DNA of 64,000 bases from Symbiodinium natans (GCA_905221605.1 CAJNDS010002319.1:129501-193500); one strand, 5' to 3'. Numbered from the stretch's first letter, positions 28,836 through 40,494 are shown. Numbers and translations: made by a program. The notes: generated by a model from the sequence alone, not told the origin.

Positions 28836-29805
28836 GTCAGGTTTAGGTCCTTAGACTTGCTGGGCTCTTGGGGCTGTTGGGGGCACAGGGTTAGGGCCCA
28901 ACAACCCTGAACACTAAGTCCTACGCACCCCCCAAAACCCTAAACCTTAAACCAAACCTTAAGCCCTGAAACTCTGCAACTCCAAGGAAGTCCTGAACAA
29001 CAGGCTCTGGTTTAGGGTTTAGGGCTAGGGTTTAGGGTTTAGGATTTAGGATTTAGGGTTTCTGAGCTCAACCCTGCATCCTTTAACCCTGGAAACCCAC
29101 AACTTCTTCTCCCCGGTGTGCGCTCTCCGGAAAGCTGGGCACGGCACCCAAGAAGCCTGAGGTGCGCAGGGTGTAGGGTTTAGGGTTTAAGGTTTAGGGT
29201 TTAGGGCTTAGGGCTTAGGGTTAGGGTTTGCGGTTTGATGCTGAAGGCTTCCTCAGGATGTTCTAGACTCTACAGTTGGGTTCAGGCATGCTCATATGTA
29301 GCTTGAAGAGCTTACCCCGAAACCCTGAAACCAACACCCTAAGCCCTTGAATTTTAAACCCTAAACCCAAAACCCCCAACCGCCAGACGCCCGAAGTGTC
29401 CACGAAACAAAAGCCGTGGTGAGCCTAAACTTTGGTAGCCCATTCCGAAGTCCCCCCCTTTTCCCAGGAAGGTTTAGGGTTTAGGGTTTAGGGTTTAGGG
29501 TTTAGGGTTTACGTTTCAGGTTTCCTTAGGGGCCCCTAAACGTATGTGAGCCCCAACCCTGAACCGCACTGAAGCAGGTTCCCGACACGAAAGCCTGTGA
29601 GCTGTGATCCGAGGTGGGGCAACTCAACGTGTTCGGTTTCCGATAGACGCCCCAAAGCACGTCTCCAGGAAGATTTTTGCTGCCTCAAAGAATAAAAGTA
29701 CGTATGGCTTGAAGCTTTGTTGACCTAGACCTTCCTGCATGCTGTCCCGTGACGGTCCAGGCGGTCGTAGGCGGATCTGAAGACTTTGTACCTGTGATGC
29801 AAGTC
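28836..29805. other. Repeat mosaic, no gene recognised
   Basis: Degenerate telomere-like pieces (28920-28975, 29010-29060, 29173-29235, 29471-29512) with unique islands (29085-29165, 29240-29330, 29400-29470, 29530-29800). Nothing recognisable. Confidence 0.5.
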
Positions 29806-29974
29806 CTACTGGTTCTTAGCAGCCAATGAATGAATTAAGTACAGTACCTGTTTTACCCCGTATACATACCCTTTCAGGAATTGGAATTACATAGGATACC
29901 TAGTTCCCTCAATATACCCTGTAAGGACTTGCACACGCTACCTAGTTCCCTCATTCCCTACTCAGAGCCAGTGG
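29806..29974 (+). mobile_element. MITE family C, expanded copy
   Basis: The left end CTACTGGTTCTTAGCAG and right end CTCATTCCCTACTCAGAGCCAG match family C. The motif TACCTAGTTCCCTCA occurs twice (29899 and 29940), so the right half is partly duplicated. Confidence 0.65.
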
Positions 29975-30240
29975 GCAGTCAACCCCAAACCCTAAACCCC
30001 AAACCCCTCTGGCAGCAGTAAGCCCCTTGCCAAGCCTGAAGTCACTTCGTGCAGTCAGCTCCCTGGACGTCTGCCACACCCGCTCGGCACTATTGCGGCC
30101 CGCCCTTTAGAGGGTTTCGGGTTTGGGGTTCAAGGTGCAGGGCTTCGGGTTTAGGGTTTAGGATGTAGGGTTTAGGGCGTAGCAAAATGCACCCCAAGTG
30201 CCCTGAATTGCTTTTGAAGGCTTACCTTAAGAACCCCTAC

Positions 30241-30343
30241 TTGGGATGCTCCCCCCTTATTCCTAACAGTCCTTAATGGAGATTCAAGTACCCCCTATTA
30301 TAATCCCTATTAATGACTGTGAGTATAAGGGGGAACATCCCAA
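30241..30343 (+). mobile_element. MITE family A, copy 5
   Basis: TTGGGATGCTCCCCCCTTAT ... GGGGGAACATCCCAA, 103 bp, core TACCCCCTATTATAATCCCT (opposite core orientation to copies 1-4). No clean 8-bp duplication is seen. Confidence 0.82.
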
Positions 30344-31183
30344 ACCCTAACCCGAAACACTAAACCCTAAACCCCTCCTGCAATTTTCCGTAGGTGACCG
30401 GACAAAGGCTGCTTGCTCCTCCACCTTGCCTTATGTGGGTATCCTTTTTGGGTTTGGTTTAGGGTGTAGGGTTTAAGGTTTTGAAGGGTCTGGGTTTAAG
30501 GGGGTGGGTTTGTGTTTGGGTTTAGAACTGCCGGTTCAGGGTGGCAACATAGCATCCGAAAGCTAACTTGCAGGCGGCACTGTCGCACAAGGGTCGGGAA
30601 CTGTCCTCGGTTGGCAGGGCGTGTGGGCAAAGACAGCACATGCACACAACCCCAAATGCCCCTGAAGAATGTTCCTAAACATGATTCTCTTAAAGCCCAA
30701 CAAACACTATGTCGGGACCAGGCGGAGGGGAGGATTGCTCCCGCACAACTCCCTTCCCCTAAGAATCATCCCCCCTCCCCTAATAATAAACAGAAACCCT
30801 AAACCCTAAACCCCAAACCCTAAACCCTAAAACTTAAACCCTAATAAACAAAGGAGAAGAATCAATAGTAGGAGGGAGGGGGGTAACATTAGGGGGGACG
30901 GGGGGTTACAATGTTCAAGAGGCTTTCGGAAATAAGAGCAGCTCCAGAGCACAAAGCAAGTTTAGGGTCTGGGGGCTTCAAAGTTTAGGGTTTGCAGGGC
31001 TTATTGGGTTTATACGGCTCATAGGGGCTTAGACTTTAAGGCGACCACCAGCGCGGAGCCCGTACTTCGGACTTTCCGGAACAGACTTTAGTTTTCGGGA
31101 CTCCTTCAACCTTTGCCTTTGATATCTGGCCTGGAGAAGGAATCTATCAGGCTCGGGAAGGCTCTGGCAAGTGGTGGACCGCA
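30344..31183. other. Mosaic, no gene recognised
   Basis: Plus ORF 30512-30802 has no domain. Short CCCTAAA piece (30795-30845), purine-rich AGGAGGGAGGGGGG region (30865-30905), unique sequence 30910-31180. Confidence 0.5.
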
Positions 31184-31272
31184 ACCTAACCCTAAACCCT
31201 AAACCCTAAACCCTAAACCCTAAACCCTAAACCCTAAACCCTAAACCCTAAACCCTAAACCCTAAACCCTAA
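31184..31272 (-). repeat. Perfect CCCTAAA tract
   Basis: Twelve heptamers without change. Confidence 0.95.
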
Positions 31273-31906
31273 CTTCGCCTTCAACCTCAAAGGCCTGCTT
31301 TGCCTTTCATCCTCAAAGCAAGACATTCCATGCCTCTTCTCCCCTTAACAACAACGAAGGGACAGCACCGTCTAGGTGCTTCATCCGAAAACACTCTTTG
31401 AAGGCAAGGTGGGAGGTTTCCCAGTACTTTTGAGGAGGTACCTTTTTTGGGCGCTCTGAATCCAACAGGTGCTCATGCACATCCGGTTTCTGGTTTAGGG
31501 TTTAGGGTTGAGAGCCCTTGGTGATTCCTGCGTCTTCTCTGCAACAAGAGGAGTTCTCCTCTCGCTGACTAGAGGTTCTCCCGGAAGATGTTAGGATTTT
31601 GTTTTTTTTTTATCAGAAACTTGAGGGTTCCTTTCCTACTATTTGCTTGTAGGGTTTAGGGTTTAGGGTTTAGGGTTTTGTGTTTAGGGTGGAACTACCC
31701 AAACATTCAAAAGGTTCTTCCTTCTCCTAGGGCAAATTAAGCGAATGAATCTTCTTTGCTTTGTGGGGTTTCTTGAAAAGAGGAGGACGCTCTCTTTTGT
31801 TGTTTCACGAGTGAGGGGAGAGCTCCCTTGTGTTGAGAAGTGTAGAGACGCTCTGACTCTCTGATTCCGAAGAGCACAGTATCTGCCGAAGAAAACGAGC
31901 TGCACC
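31273..31906. other. Unique region, no gene recognised
   Basis: About 630 bp with a TTTAGGG run at 31651-31690 and a minus ORF (31684-31956) without recognised motifs. AAGGCCTGCTTTGCCTTTCATCCTC near 31299 includes short internal repeats. Confidence 0.45.
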
Positions 31907-32040
31907 CATGTGGGGGTTTCCGAAATTAGGGGGTACCTTCTTGGGGTCCTCACCATAAGGGAATCCTACTATGTGGGGGGGGGGGGGGTGTATTTTAGGG
32001 GTCCCCTATTTTGGATTCCCTATTGTCGGAAACCTCCATG
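31907..32040 (+). mobile_element. MITE family D, copy 2
   Basis: Inverted ends CATGTGGGGGTTTCCGAAAT and CGGAAACCTCCATG; shares GGGGTACCTTCTTGGGGTCC and GGGGTCCCCTATTTT with copy 1. A ~14-base G run (31976-31989) has expanded in the core. Confidence 0.78.
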
Positions 32041-32119
32041 TCTTATTCAGAAGCGGAAGCCTTTTTGCTTCAAGAGAAGCCCTCCTACCCGAGCAAGGCA
32101 ATCTGACACGCTGGCCTTT

Positions 32120-32500
32120 GCCTAAACCCCAACCCTGAACCCTAAACCCTAAACCCTAAAACCCTAAACCCTCAAGCCCGAAAACTCTAAAAACCCTAAA
32201 ACCCTAACACCCTAAACCCCTGAAACCCTGAACCCTAAATTCCCTCAAGCCCTTCAGTCCTTAAACCATGAACCCGTAGACACTTGCATCCTTCGATCCC
32301 TTGCGGGCAATGCGCCAATAGGACCGATCAGCGAGCCGATGAACGAGATGACCGGCAAGGCCACAGAGGCCTCCAGATACTCACCCTAAACCCTAAACCC
32401 TAAACCCTAAACCCTAAACCCTAAACCCTAAACCCTAAACCCTGAACCCTGAACCCTGAGCCCTAATTAAAACCCTAAGCCCTAAAGCCTACACCCCTAA
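32120..32500 (-). repeat. CCCTAAA tracts and unique island
   Basis: Degenerate CCCTAAA (32122-32230) and a clean tract (32385-32460, ending in CCCTGAA copies) flank about 110 bp of unique sequence. Confidence 0.85.
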
Positions 32501-32624
32501 GCCCTAAACCCAAAAACCACTTGCAGCTTTAGGCCTTATAGGTCTACACTCCGCCGCCGGATGTCTGCAAGTCGATGACCAACACCAGCTGAGAGTTCTA
32601 AACTCCACACCATACATGAGAATA

Positions 32625-32746
32625 CATGGGAGTTTACGAAAATAGGGGACCCCTAAGTTAACACCTCCGAATAGTAGCATTCCCTTTCTTATAATCGAGA
32701 CCCCAATAAGGTACCTCCAATATCGTAAACTTCGTAAACCCCACAT
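32625..32746 (-). mobile_element. MITE family D, copy 3 (reverse)
   Basis: Reads as the reverse complement of copies 1-2: CATGGGAGTTTACGAAAATA, GGGGACCCCTAAG, ACCCCAATAAGGTACC, CGTAAACCCCACAT. About 600 bp from copy 2 in inverted orientation. Confidence 0.75.
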
Positions 32747-32749
32747 CGT

Positions 32750-34020
32750 TGTAGACAAGAATGTCCCACACGGTTCTGCTTCTCTTCCCGCAGAATACCT
32801 AACATGCTGTAAGCCCAAATAAACCTCAAACCCTAAACCCTAAACCTGTAGGGACCAATAGGTCCTGCCCCCACATTAAGCGACTGCCTTGTATTTGAGG
32901 GTTAGGGTCTAGGTCATCTCGAGAAGCACCTTCAGCGTCTCGCCAGTGCTCATGACGTAGTAGCCTCAGCCGTCGTCTTCGTCCGATCCGCCCTAAACCC
33001 AAAACCTTAAACCCTAAAACCCTAAATCCTAAACCCTAAACCCAAACACCCCAAAGAAGGTGCTCCAAGCCGCAGACCTTCATCTCTAAGCACCAGGTCG
33101 TAGGGGTTTGCAGGGTCGAGGGCTTGCGGCTCTTTTTCTAAATAATATTTGTATTATGTATGAACTATACAAACTAGCTTCTAAATATGCATGTGTATGT
33201 ATATACATATATATAATCTTCGAAGCCATTCTCTAGCTGAGCCATGCTGAGCGCAAGGCCAAGCGTTACCAGCGTCACCAGCCTTCCGCGCAGCGCAGTG
33301 AGCCCCCCTAAACCCCAAACCCTACTAACCTCAACCCCTGAACCCCATGACGCCTGTAGAAACCATGACTCATGTGCTACAGTAAGCCTTTAAACCCTTA
33401 AAACCCTAAGCCAGGACTGCTTCGAGTTTGCCAGCAGTTGGGGATTTTGGAGTCCCGGGAGGCAGGAGCGTATGACGCCGGAGTACATGTTTGGTCCTGC
33501 CGCGCGACATAAATTTATATAGCCATCAGATCTAGAGCTTCTGTCTAGGGCGATCATGATATAGGGCTGGTGAAGGTCCTTGGGTTTGGGGTTTAAGTGT
33601 GTGCAACCGGGTGTTTACGACCTATGGGGGACTTCAAAAAGAACTCAGCGAAAACAGCCCGTCAACAATCCCTACTCTGGAACTTAGAAGCCCTCTAGTT
33701 ACTCTAGTTTGTACCTTAAAACCTAAACCCTAAACCCTAAACCCCAAACCCCAAACCCTAAACCCTACCAGGCAAGGCAAAGTGGCGTGGTCAGGCCGTA
33801 GTCCAGGGCCGCGGGCATCTTCTGCAACCAGAGCCTCTAAACCAAGCAAGGTTAAGGGACTTAGGGGGCTTAGGGGTTTAGGGGTAAAGTCAAGGTTTAG
33901 GGGTGAAGTTAGGGTTTAGGGTTTAGGGGGTTTAGGGGGCTTAGGGGTTTAGGATGGTTGAGGGTCTAGCGGTTTAGGGGTAAAGTTAGGGTTTAGGGGC
34001 TTAGGGGTTTAGGGGTTTGG
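32750..34020. other. Mosaic, no gene recognised
   Basis: Short CCCTAAA pieces (32826-32846, 32990-33045, 33722-33770), AT-rich TGTATATACATATATATAA island (33140-33222), unique islands at 33060-33130, 33225-33300 and 33415-33720, TTTAGGGG-rich DNA from 33855. Confidence 0.5.
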
Positions 34021-34021
34021 G

Positions 34022-34114
34022 GTTTAGGGGGTTTAGGGGGTTTAGGGGGTTTAGGGGGTTTAGGGGTTTAGGGGGTTTAGGGGGTTTAGGGGGTTTAGGG
34101 GGTTTAGGGGGTTT
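34022..34114 (+). repeat. TTTAGGGGG nonamer array
   Basis: About ten copies of a 9-base derivative (TTTAGGGGG) of the telomere-like repeat; the wider region 33855-34260 is built of GGGGTTTAGG/GGGGCTTAGG words. Confidence 0.88.
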
Positions 34115-34307
34115 AAGGGGCTTAGGGGTTTAAGGTTTATAGGGGCCTAGGGGTTATACGGGGTTTAGAGGTTTATAGGGCTTATGGGGGTTTAGGAGTT
34201 TAAGGTTTACAGGAGTTTAGCGGGTTCAAGGTTTACAGGGGTTAAGGGGTTCAGGGTTCTTTAGGTTTCAGGGACTAGAAGCCAAGAGGACAAACAAACG
34301 CAGGGCA

Positions 34308-34400
34308 TACTTGGAGGTTCAGGGTACTTAGCAACCCATTGTAACTGTACCTAGAACCCAGTTATAACCCTATTAGGGCACTTAAGGGGCGTATAATGCA
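34308..34400 (+). mobile_element. MITE family B, left half
   Basis: TACTTGGAGGTTCAGGGTAC and the inner GTTATAACCCTATTAGGGCA match family B; the right arm is missing. Confidence 0.6.
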
Positions 34401-34429
34401 CAAAAAAAACCCTAGGCGGAAAGGGCTAA

Positions 34430-35670
34430 CCTTAACCCCTAAACCTAAAACCTAAACCCTGAACCCTAAACCCCAAACCCTAAACCCTAAACCCTAAAAC
34501 CTAAACCCTAAACCCCTGGATCGGACAAGGTTGGGGGGGGAGGGTTGGGGGGGGGGGGGGGTGAGACAGGGGGGAGGGGCATCACTGTGCTGGGGGACCG
34601 GCCGGATCTGGGCCAGTCGCAGTTCCTGCAAGCACGGTGCGAGTTGGGGATTGCCGCAATCCGCCATGCTCTCGCCACTTTTGGGTGAAGGGGTGGGGGA
34701 TATCCCTAAACCCTAAACCCTAAACCCTAAACCCTAAACCCTAAACCCGAAACCCAAACCCTAAACCCTAAACCCTAAACCCTAACCCTAAACCTGCTGG
34801 GAAAGTTGCAGGGCTTTGTGGGGTTGCAAGGACTTGCGCGGGGCCGAAGTCTAATGCGCAGAGGCCCGCGACGCATCTGCGATCCCCAGCCGCTTTTAAA
34901 GGCGACTCTACGATTCTGCAGCGACTCTGAAAGGCCAGGCTTTAGGGTTCAGGGTTCAGGGTTTAGGGTTTAGGGTTTAGGGTCTAGGGTTTAGGGTTTA
35001 GGGTCTAGGGTTCAGGATTTAGGGGAGGGGTGGGCATGGGTGAATAGGAGGGCTGGGTACAGGGTGTAACCTTGCCTTAAAGCCTTTTGAAAAAGACTCC
35101 TGAACATGATCCTCTTAAACCCAAAAAGGGAAAATTTGCAATAACCCAAAACCCTACCCTCGAAACCCTAAAAGCCTAACCCTAAAACCCTGAAACCCAA
35201 AACAACCCCAAACCCCAAAACCCCAAAACCGTAAAATCCCTAAAACCCTGCAACCCCAAAACCCTGAAACCCTAAAGGCCCCAAAACCACAAACCAAAAG
35301 CACTAAGCCCTAGAAGAAGGGGTCGAGGTAATTACTCCTAATCTTCCTTCTTGGCCCCATGTAGCAATAGACTATAAATACCTCCACAACCGTATTCTCA
35401 TTATTCAGGCCCCTCTGTTAGGTCTCTTCTTCTCCTCGCGACGCGCGCTCATGATGACCTCCTGGTAGGCCGGGGTCCAGGCCTCTTGGCGGCAGAATTC
35501 GGACTGACAGGTTCCCTTAAGGGGGTTTCGGGTTTAGGGTTTATGGTTTAGGGTTTAGGGTATAGGGTTTAGGGTTCCCAAGAGGGTTTAGAGTGTAGGG
35601 TTTAGGATTCCCCCGTTTAGGGTTCCCAAGAGGGTTTAGGGTGTAGGGTTTCGGAATAAACGCATACCCA
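34430..35670. other. Repeat mosaic, no gene recognised
   Basis: CCCTAAA tracts (34445-34515, 34704-34795), G-rich run (34530-34575), TTTAGGG tract with TCTAGGG variants (34940-35020), CCCTAAAA-type degenerate DNA (35145-35300), unique 35320-35520, TTTAGGG (35525-35660) with a 40-bp duplicated piece around TTCCCAAGAGGGTTTAG. Confidence 0.6.
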
Positions 35671-35679
35671 GGCACCCTA

Positions 35680-36620
35680 AGGTTTTACAGCTCTTCGCCC
35701 CCGAAGATCAAGGAGAGGCTGGGGGTGGAGGCTGAAGATTTGGCGTAACTGATAGCGCTATTGCCCCTTCCGCAAGGATACTCGAGATCAGAACCTCGTA
35801 CGTGTTGCTCGACATTCCAAACTAACCATTGTACCAAAATGTTTGGAGCAGGAAAGAGTCGAGAAGAGCACAATGCAGGACGGATGAAGCCAAAGCTTCT
35901 TTCAGAGCTGTCCGTTGTCTCGGCAAAACCATCCCCAGCCAAGAGGCTGCTGGACATTCCTTCCGGTTCTTTGGTCCTGACAGCAGTTGCTTTCTACTTT
36001 TTCGCTGGGATTCCATCATCTTGTCACCTCTGGAGCTTGGGCAACTACTGTCTCCAAGTCCTGCCCTTCATTTGGGTGATTGTCAAAATTATGGTCCCTT
36101 TTGGGATACCCTAAATATTAGGCAATAGGGATCCAAAAAGGAACCCTAATTTTGACAGCCACCCATGTGGAGAGCTCACCTCCCTTTAGCTTGCAGTCTG
36201 CAAGGTTGGCATAGAGTAGTCTGTGCCAACCTGGCAGACAAAGATTAAGGGAAGGCTCAGGCGGCAACAGAGCAGGCAAAACTCAACACTGCAAGCAGAC
36301 GTGAGAGAGCGAGCTTGAATGGATGGCAGTGAGTTCTGGTGGCATGATTGTGCACCACTCCACTCTTTTTTGTTCCCTGCAAGAAAACCCTAGTCGGACG
36401 CGGAACTCCATGATCGAAGTCCATGTAAGGCCCGGTTCGTATCTTCCTACCGACAGACTGCAAACGACAGGAGTGAATTCTACCAAGCCCACTTGTCTTG
36501 TTGAATATTTCCTTGGGGCTTACAAACCGAAATACCCAAAGATCTCCCAAAAAACCTCTCCTAAAGCTACTCGTAGGTTCTTGGCATAGGGCTGCGTTGC
36601 CCTGCTTCAGCAAAGGAACC
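35680..36620 (-). other. Unique island, possibly exonic, interrupted by MITE E2
   Basis: The longest repeat-poor stretch in this half. Minus frames are open over 35685-35957, 35822-36019 (ending SSVLHCALLDSFLLQTFW and a stop) and 36257-36613; plus frames overlap them. Composition is protein-like but no family is recognised, so strand and exon borders are undecided. Confidence 0.35.
36071..36166 (+). mobile_element. MITE family E, copy 2
   Basis: Inverted arms TGGGTGATTGTCAAAATTATGG and CCTAATTTTGACAGCCACCCA with the family core GATACCCTAAATATTAGG shared with copy 1 at 23033-23050. Confidence 0.8.
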
Positions 36621-36723
36621 GAGAAGTCCCGGGAGCCCTAAGCCCCTTGAACCCCTAAGAGCCCTGACCCCTCAAAACCTTGTCGCCCTTAGAGTCCATA
36701 GCGCCCATAGAGCCCCTAAAGTT

Positions 36724-37370
36724 AAGGGTTTAGGGTTTAGGGTTTAGGGTTTAGGGTTTAGGGTTTAGGGTTTAGGGCTAACAAACTGTTAGAACGTTTA
36801 GGGGGCCCCTGGCAGGGCCCAGACCAGCATCCGCAGTGTCCGGATGTTCCTGGGAGGGTTTATGGGGGTTCAGGGTTTAGGGTTTAGGGTTTAGGGTTTA
36901 GGGTTGGGGGTTTACGATGGTTTATGGTTTACTAGGATGGCCCCTAAAGCCCTCTCAAATTTTCCTGAAACATGATCCTCTTAAACCCAATAGGGGAAAT
37001 ATAACATGTCCCAAGGGCCTACCTAGTTTAGTGTTTTAGGGTTTAGGGATTTACGGCTTGGCAAGGGCCCGGGAGGGGTTAGGGCTGGGGGGGGGGGGCC
37101 TAAGCCTCCCGAACCCACAAATCTGAAGCGCCTTTTCTCCAAGAACCAGGGAATACAAAGGCTACGTTCTTTCAAGCCTGCAACCCTAAACCCTAAAACC
37201 TAAACCCCTAAAACCCCCAAACCCCTAAACCCCAAAAACCCAGAACCCCGAAAAGCCTAAACCCCTAAAACCCAAACCCCGAAAACCCTAAACCCTAAAC
37301 CCCAGCAGGAAGGCTTAATCACGCCTACTGGTTTGGGGGTTCAGAGTTGCCAGGCTTAGGGTTTTGAAGG
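36724..37370. repeat. Telomere-like mosaic
   Basis: TTTAGGG tracts (36726-36778, 36868-36905), unique pieces, a G run (37087-37098) and CCCTAAA/CCCCTAAAA DNA (37180-37305). No gene seen. Confidence 0.75.
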
Positions 37371-37454
37371 TTTAGGGTTTAGGGTTTAGGGTTTAGGGTT
37401 TAGGGTTTAGGGTTTAGGGTTTAGGGTTTAGGGTTTAGGGTTTAGGGTTTAGGG
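37371..37454 (+). repeat. Perfect TTTAGGG tract
   Basis: Twelve heptamers; a second array with TCTAGGG and TATAGGG variants follows at 37497-37580. Confidence 0.93.
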
Positions 37455-37768
37455 CTTCTGCCCCCGATCCAAGCCCCTAAAGCCTGAAAGGCTTCGGGGT
37501 TTAGGGTTTAGGGTCTAGGGTCTAGGGTTTAGGGTATAGAGTCTAGGGTTTAGGGTTTAGGGTCTAGGGTTTAGGGAGTTGAGGGTTAATGAGCTGGAAA
37601 AAAGCTGTGGGCTTTAGAGCTAGGCTGCTCCCTTGCGTCACTCTGAAACACGCCTCTCAATAGAATAAGAGCAAACACGAACACATCCCTAAACCCTAAA
37701 CCCTAAACCCTAAAGCCCCACCCTAAATCCTAAACTCGAGAGCCCACAATTTGGTAGGACTCTTGGGC

Positions 37769-37911
37769 TACTTGGATGTTCAGGGTACTTCGTAACCCAT
37801 TAGAAGTGTAGTGATAACCCACATATAAGCCCCTTAAATCCCCTAATAGGGTTATAATTGGGTTATAAGTACAGTTTCATTGGGTTCCTCGGTACCCTGA
37901 ACCTCCAAGTA
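37769..37911 (+). mobile_element. MITE family B, full copy
   Basis: 143 bp with inverted ends TACTTGGATGTTCAGGGTAC and GTACCCTGAACCTCCAAGTA and inner arms (CGTAACCCATTAGAAGTGTA / TACAGTTTCATTGGGTT; ATAACCC / GGGTTAT). This is the reference copy of the family. Confidence 0.88.
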
Positions 37912-37934
37912 AGGTCCCTTACAAGGGTTCCTGG

Positions 37935-38269
37935 ACCCTAAACCCTAAACCCTAAAACCCTAAACCCTAAAAAACAAAACCCAAACCTAAAACCCTAAAA
38001 CCCTAAAACCCTAAAACCCTAAAACCCCAAAACCCCAAAACCCCAAAACCCCAAAACCCCAAAACCCTAAAACCCTAAAACCCTAAACCCTAAAACCCTA
38101 AAACCCTAAAACCCTAAAACCCTAAAACCCTAAAACCCTAAAACCCTAAAACCCTAAAACCCTAAAACCCTAAAACCCTAAAATCCTAAAACCCTAAAAC
38201 CCTAAAACCCTAAAACCCTAAACCCTAAACCCTAAAACCCTAAATCCCTAAAACCCTAAAACCCTAAGC
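37935..38269 (-). repeat. Octamer array CCCTAAAA
   Basis: About 335 bp of CCCTAAAA with a block of CCCCAAAA (38030-38070) and a few plain CCCTAAA. It is the longest single array in the window and differs from the telomere unit by one extra A. Confidence 0.95.
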
Positions 38270-38311
38270 CCTTGTAGGACCCCTAGGTTAGGGATTTCAG
38301 GCCTAGGGCAT

Positions 38312-38360
38312 CTGAGTAGCCACCTTATAATAAGGGCACGGGTACCACTGGGCTACCAGG
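38312..38360 (+). mobile_element. MITE family H, short copy
   Basis: GAGTAGCCACCTTATAATAA GGGCACGGGTACCACTGGGCTACCAG (broken): the right arm is the family H end; the left is a partial complement. Confidence 0.5.
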
Positions 38361-38807
38361 GCATAGAGCGTCCGAGGTACGTGAAGCCCTCGCTGCAACG
38401 GCCAAGCCGCTCATCCTCGCAACACCCGAACCCTAAACCCTAAGCCCTGAACCCTAAACCCTATATAAACAAGTTGTAGAGGGTTTAATAGGGTTTGGGG
38501 CGCTTAAACTGTTTTCGGTTTTAGGTTTTTTGTTGTGGGGTCAGGAGATTTGGTTTTCGGGGTTGGGAGTAATTGCCGTGCCTCAGAACGCGGAAGCAAC
38601 TCAGGCGGATTCCATTGTTAAGCGTGAACAAAAACCCTAAACCCTAAACCCTAAACCCTAACCCTTAAACCCCAAACCCTTAACCCTAAACCCGAACAAG
38701 CGTCTGCCCAGGGAAGGCTTGAAAGCGAGCTGGTAGCTGCAACCTCCCACTGCTAGCACAAGAAGCCCGCTTGGTCTCTGTGACTGGGGCATACCTGCAT
38801 GGGCTAC

Positions 38808-38914
38808 CCAGAGACTCCAAAAGCCCTTAATTGAGGTATATCCTTTAAATTGTAATAGGAACCCTAATATGATTTATGGTATATTCCTTAATTAAGGGGT
38901 TTTGGAGTCTCTGT
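38808..38914 (+). mobile_element. MITE-like palindrome, family I
   Basis: 107 bp with arms CAGAGACTCCAAAAGCCCTT AATT and AATTAAGGGGTTTTGGAGTC TCTG, extending inwards through TATATCC / GGTATAT. It can fold almost end to end. The partial sequence TTCCTGAATTAAGGGGTATT near 14776 may be a relative. Confidence 0.75.
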
Positions 38915-39089
38915 GTATGATACCCTCGAACCCCTTAAAAAAGGCCCTTTATAGGGTTGGTTAGGGGGATTATAAGGCCTAATAGCTGTGGTTGAAAGTA
39001 AACTCGAAGTCATGGCCCTTCAGAAATCCTAGCGTAGGGAGTGGAGGCAAGGAAATGAAGCGGCGTTGTGGGTTTAGGGGTTTGGGGCT

Positions 39090-39180
39090 TTAGGGCCCTA
39101 AACCCTAAACCCTAAACCCAAAACCCAAAACCCAAAACCCAAAACCCAAAACCCTAAACCCTAAACCCTAAACCCTAAAG
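39090..39180 (-). repeat. CCCTAAA tract with CCCAAAA block
   Basis: CCCTAAA heptamers enclosing about six CCCAAAA units; the same pattern recurs at 58633-58675. Confidence 0.88.
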
Positions 39181-39914
39181 GGTGTAGGCGTGTAGGCGTG
39201 TAGGCTGTTCTGTATGGCATGTAGTTCTGGAGCGTAGGGGATTCGGGCTAGGGGTTGCCGAGCTTCGGGGCTTTGCTCCTTTGACTGCGAGAAGCTAACA
39301 TCAAACCCTAAACCCTAAACCTTAATCCCTAAACCCTCAATCGCAGTCCATCTAAACCCACAAGGCGGAACCTTATGACCCTCGGAATCTATAGGCCCTG
39401 CAACCCAAAGCAAGCGCGTATCCTGCCAGAGCCACTCCAACAACTCAAGCCCAAACGGTTTAGAATCCCATAGGCTAACAAAGGGACTCAATGCTTAATC
39501 GAGGGAGCCGAGTCCTGAACCCCAATGGGAGTGTAGGGGCTTCCGGCTTGGGGTTCAGAAGGCTTGATGGAGCTTCAAAGCGTTTCCTGAGGGTCCAGGC
39601 TAAGTAAGAGGGCCCTACTGTCCCCCACCCCGCATTGCACACGACCTCTAAGGCTCTTGGGGGTCTTATTCATTCATGTTTCTTTGGGGCTGGGGGGAGA
39701 GTGTAAGAAACAAGGTTTCGTCGCCCGGACCACTTTAAAACGCCTGTCCTTTGCGAAATAGAGGCGGTCTCGGTAGACACCATCGGCATAGCCCCTGGCA
39801 GGAGACCCGCCCTCTAGTTTAAGGCTTACGGTTGGGGAATCTCCCTTGAATGCTTGGATATTTCTTTCAACCCTGGCATGAATCAATAAGGAGCATTGCG
39901 GTCTCCAGGTGTCA
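39181..39914. other. Unique stretch, no gene recognised
   Basis: About 730 bp with few repeats. A minus ORF (39674-39886) reads MIHARVERNIQAFKGDSP but shows no domain. Confidence 0.4.
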
Positions 39915-39965
39915 AGGGTTTAGGGTTTAGGGTTTAGGGTTTAGGGTTTAGGGTTTAGGGTTTAG
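39915..39965 (+). repeat. Perfect TTTAGGG tract
   Basis: Seven heptamers. Confidence 0.92.
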
Positions 39966-40306
39966 GCTTTAGGGTGTTGGGAGTAGGAGCTCTCGAGTTG
40001 GCTTCTCAGAAGCGATCTCGCTTACACCCAGACAGAAGCAAGTCGCACCAGCAGAAGCCCAAGACCCTTTGCAACCAGAAGCCAAACCCTATACCCATGC
40101 ACCCTAAACCCATAACCCTACGTCCCAAACCCTAGCCCTAAACCCTGAACCCTGAACCCACTCACCCCAACTTCTACTAAGCCGCCCACTTCTCCTAACC
40201 CGAAACCTTAAAAACCTTAAAAACCTGAATCCCAGACTCTCAACCCTACACTAAACTCTCAAACCTAAACCATCGAACGCTTAGAGGCTTAGGATTTAGG
40301 GAACCC

Positions 40307-40309
<3 letters not shown>

Positions 40310-40345
<36 letters not shown>

Positions 40346-40455
40346 NNNNNNNNNNNNNNNNNNNNNNNNNNNNNNNNNNNNNNNNNNNNNNNNNNNNNNN
40401 NNNNNNNNNNNNNNNNNNNNNNNNNNNNNNNNNNNNNNNNNNNNNCCCCCCCCCC
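40310..40455. other. Assembly gap inside poly-C
   Basis: C homopolymer, then exactly 100 N (40346-40445), then more C. The gap size is the conventional placeholder, so the true length is unknown. Two minus ORFs reported across it are artefacts. Confidence 0.98.
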
Positions 40456-40494
40456 ATGCCCCCCCCCCTCCCCCGCGGCTCCCGCTCCCACACC

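Noticed and set aside
35745-35835. tRNA-like words (GGTTAGTTTGG ... GAGGTTCTGATCTC) on the minus strand
   Set aside because: No convincing acceptor stem or anticodon arm can be folded.
40246-40493. Glycine-rich minus ORFs across the N gap
   Set aside because: Homopolymer and gap artefacts.
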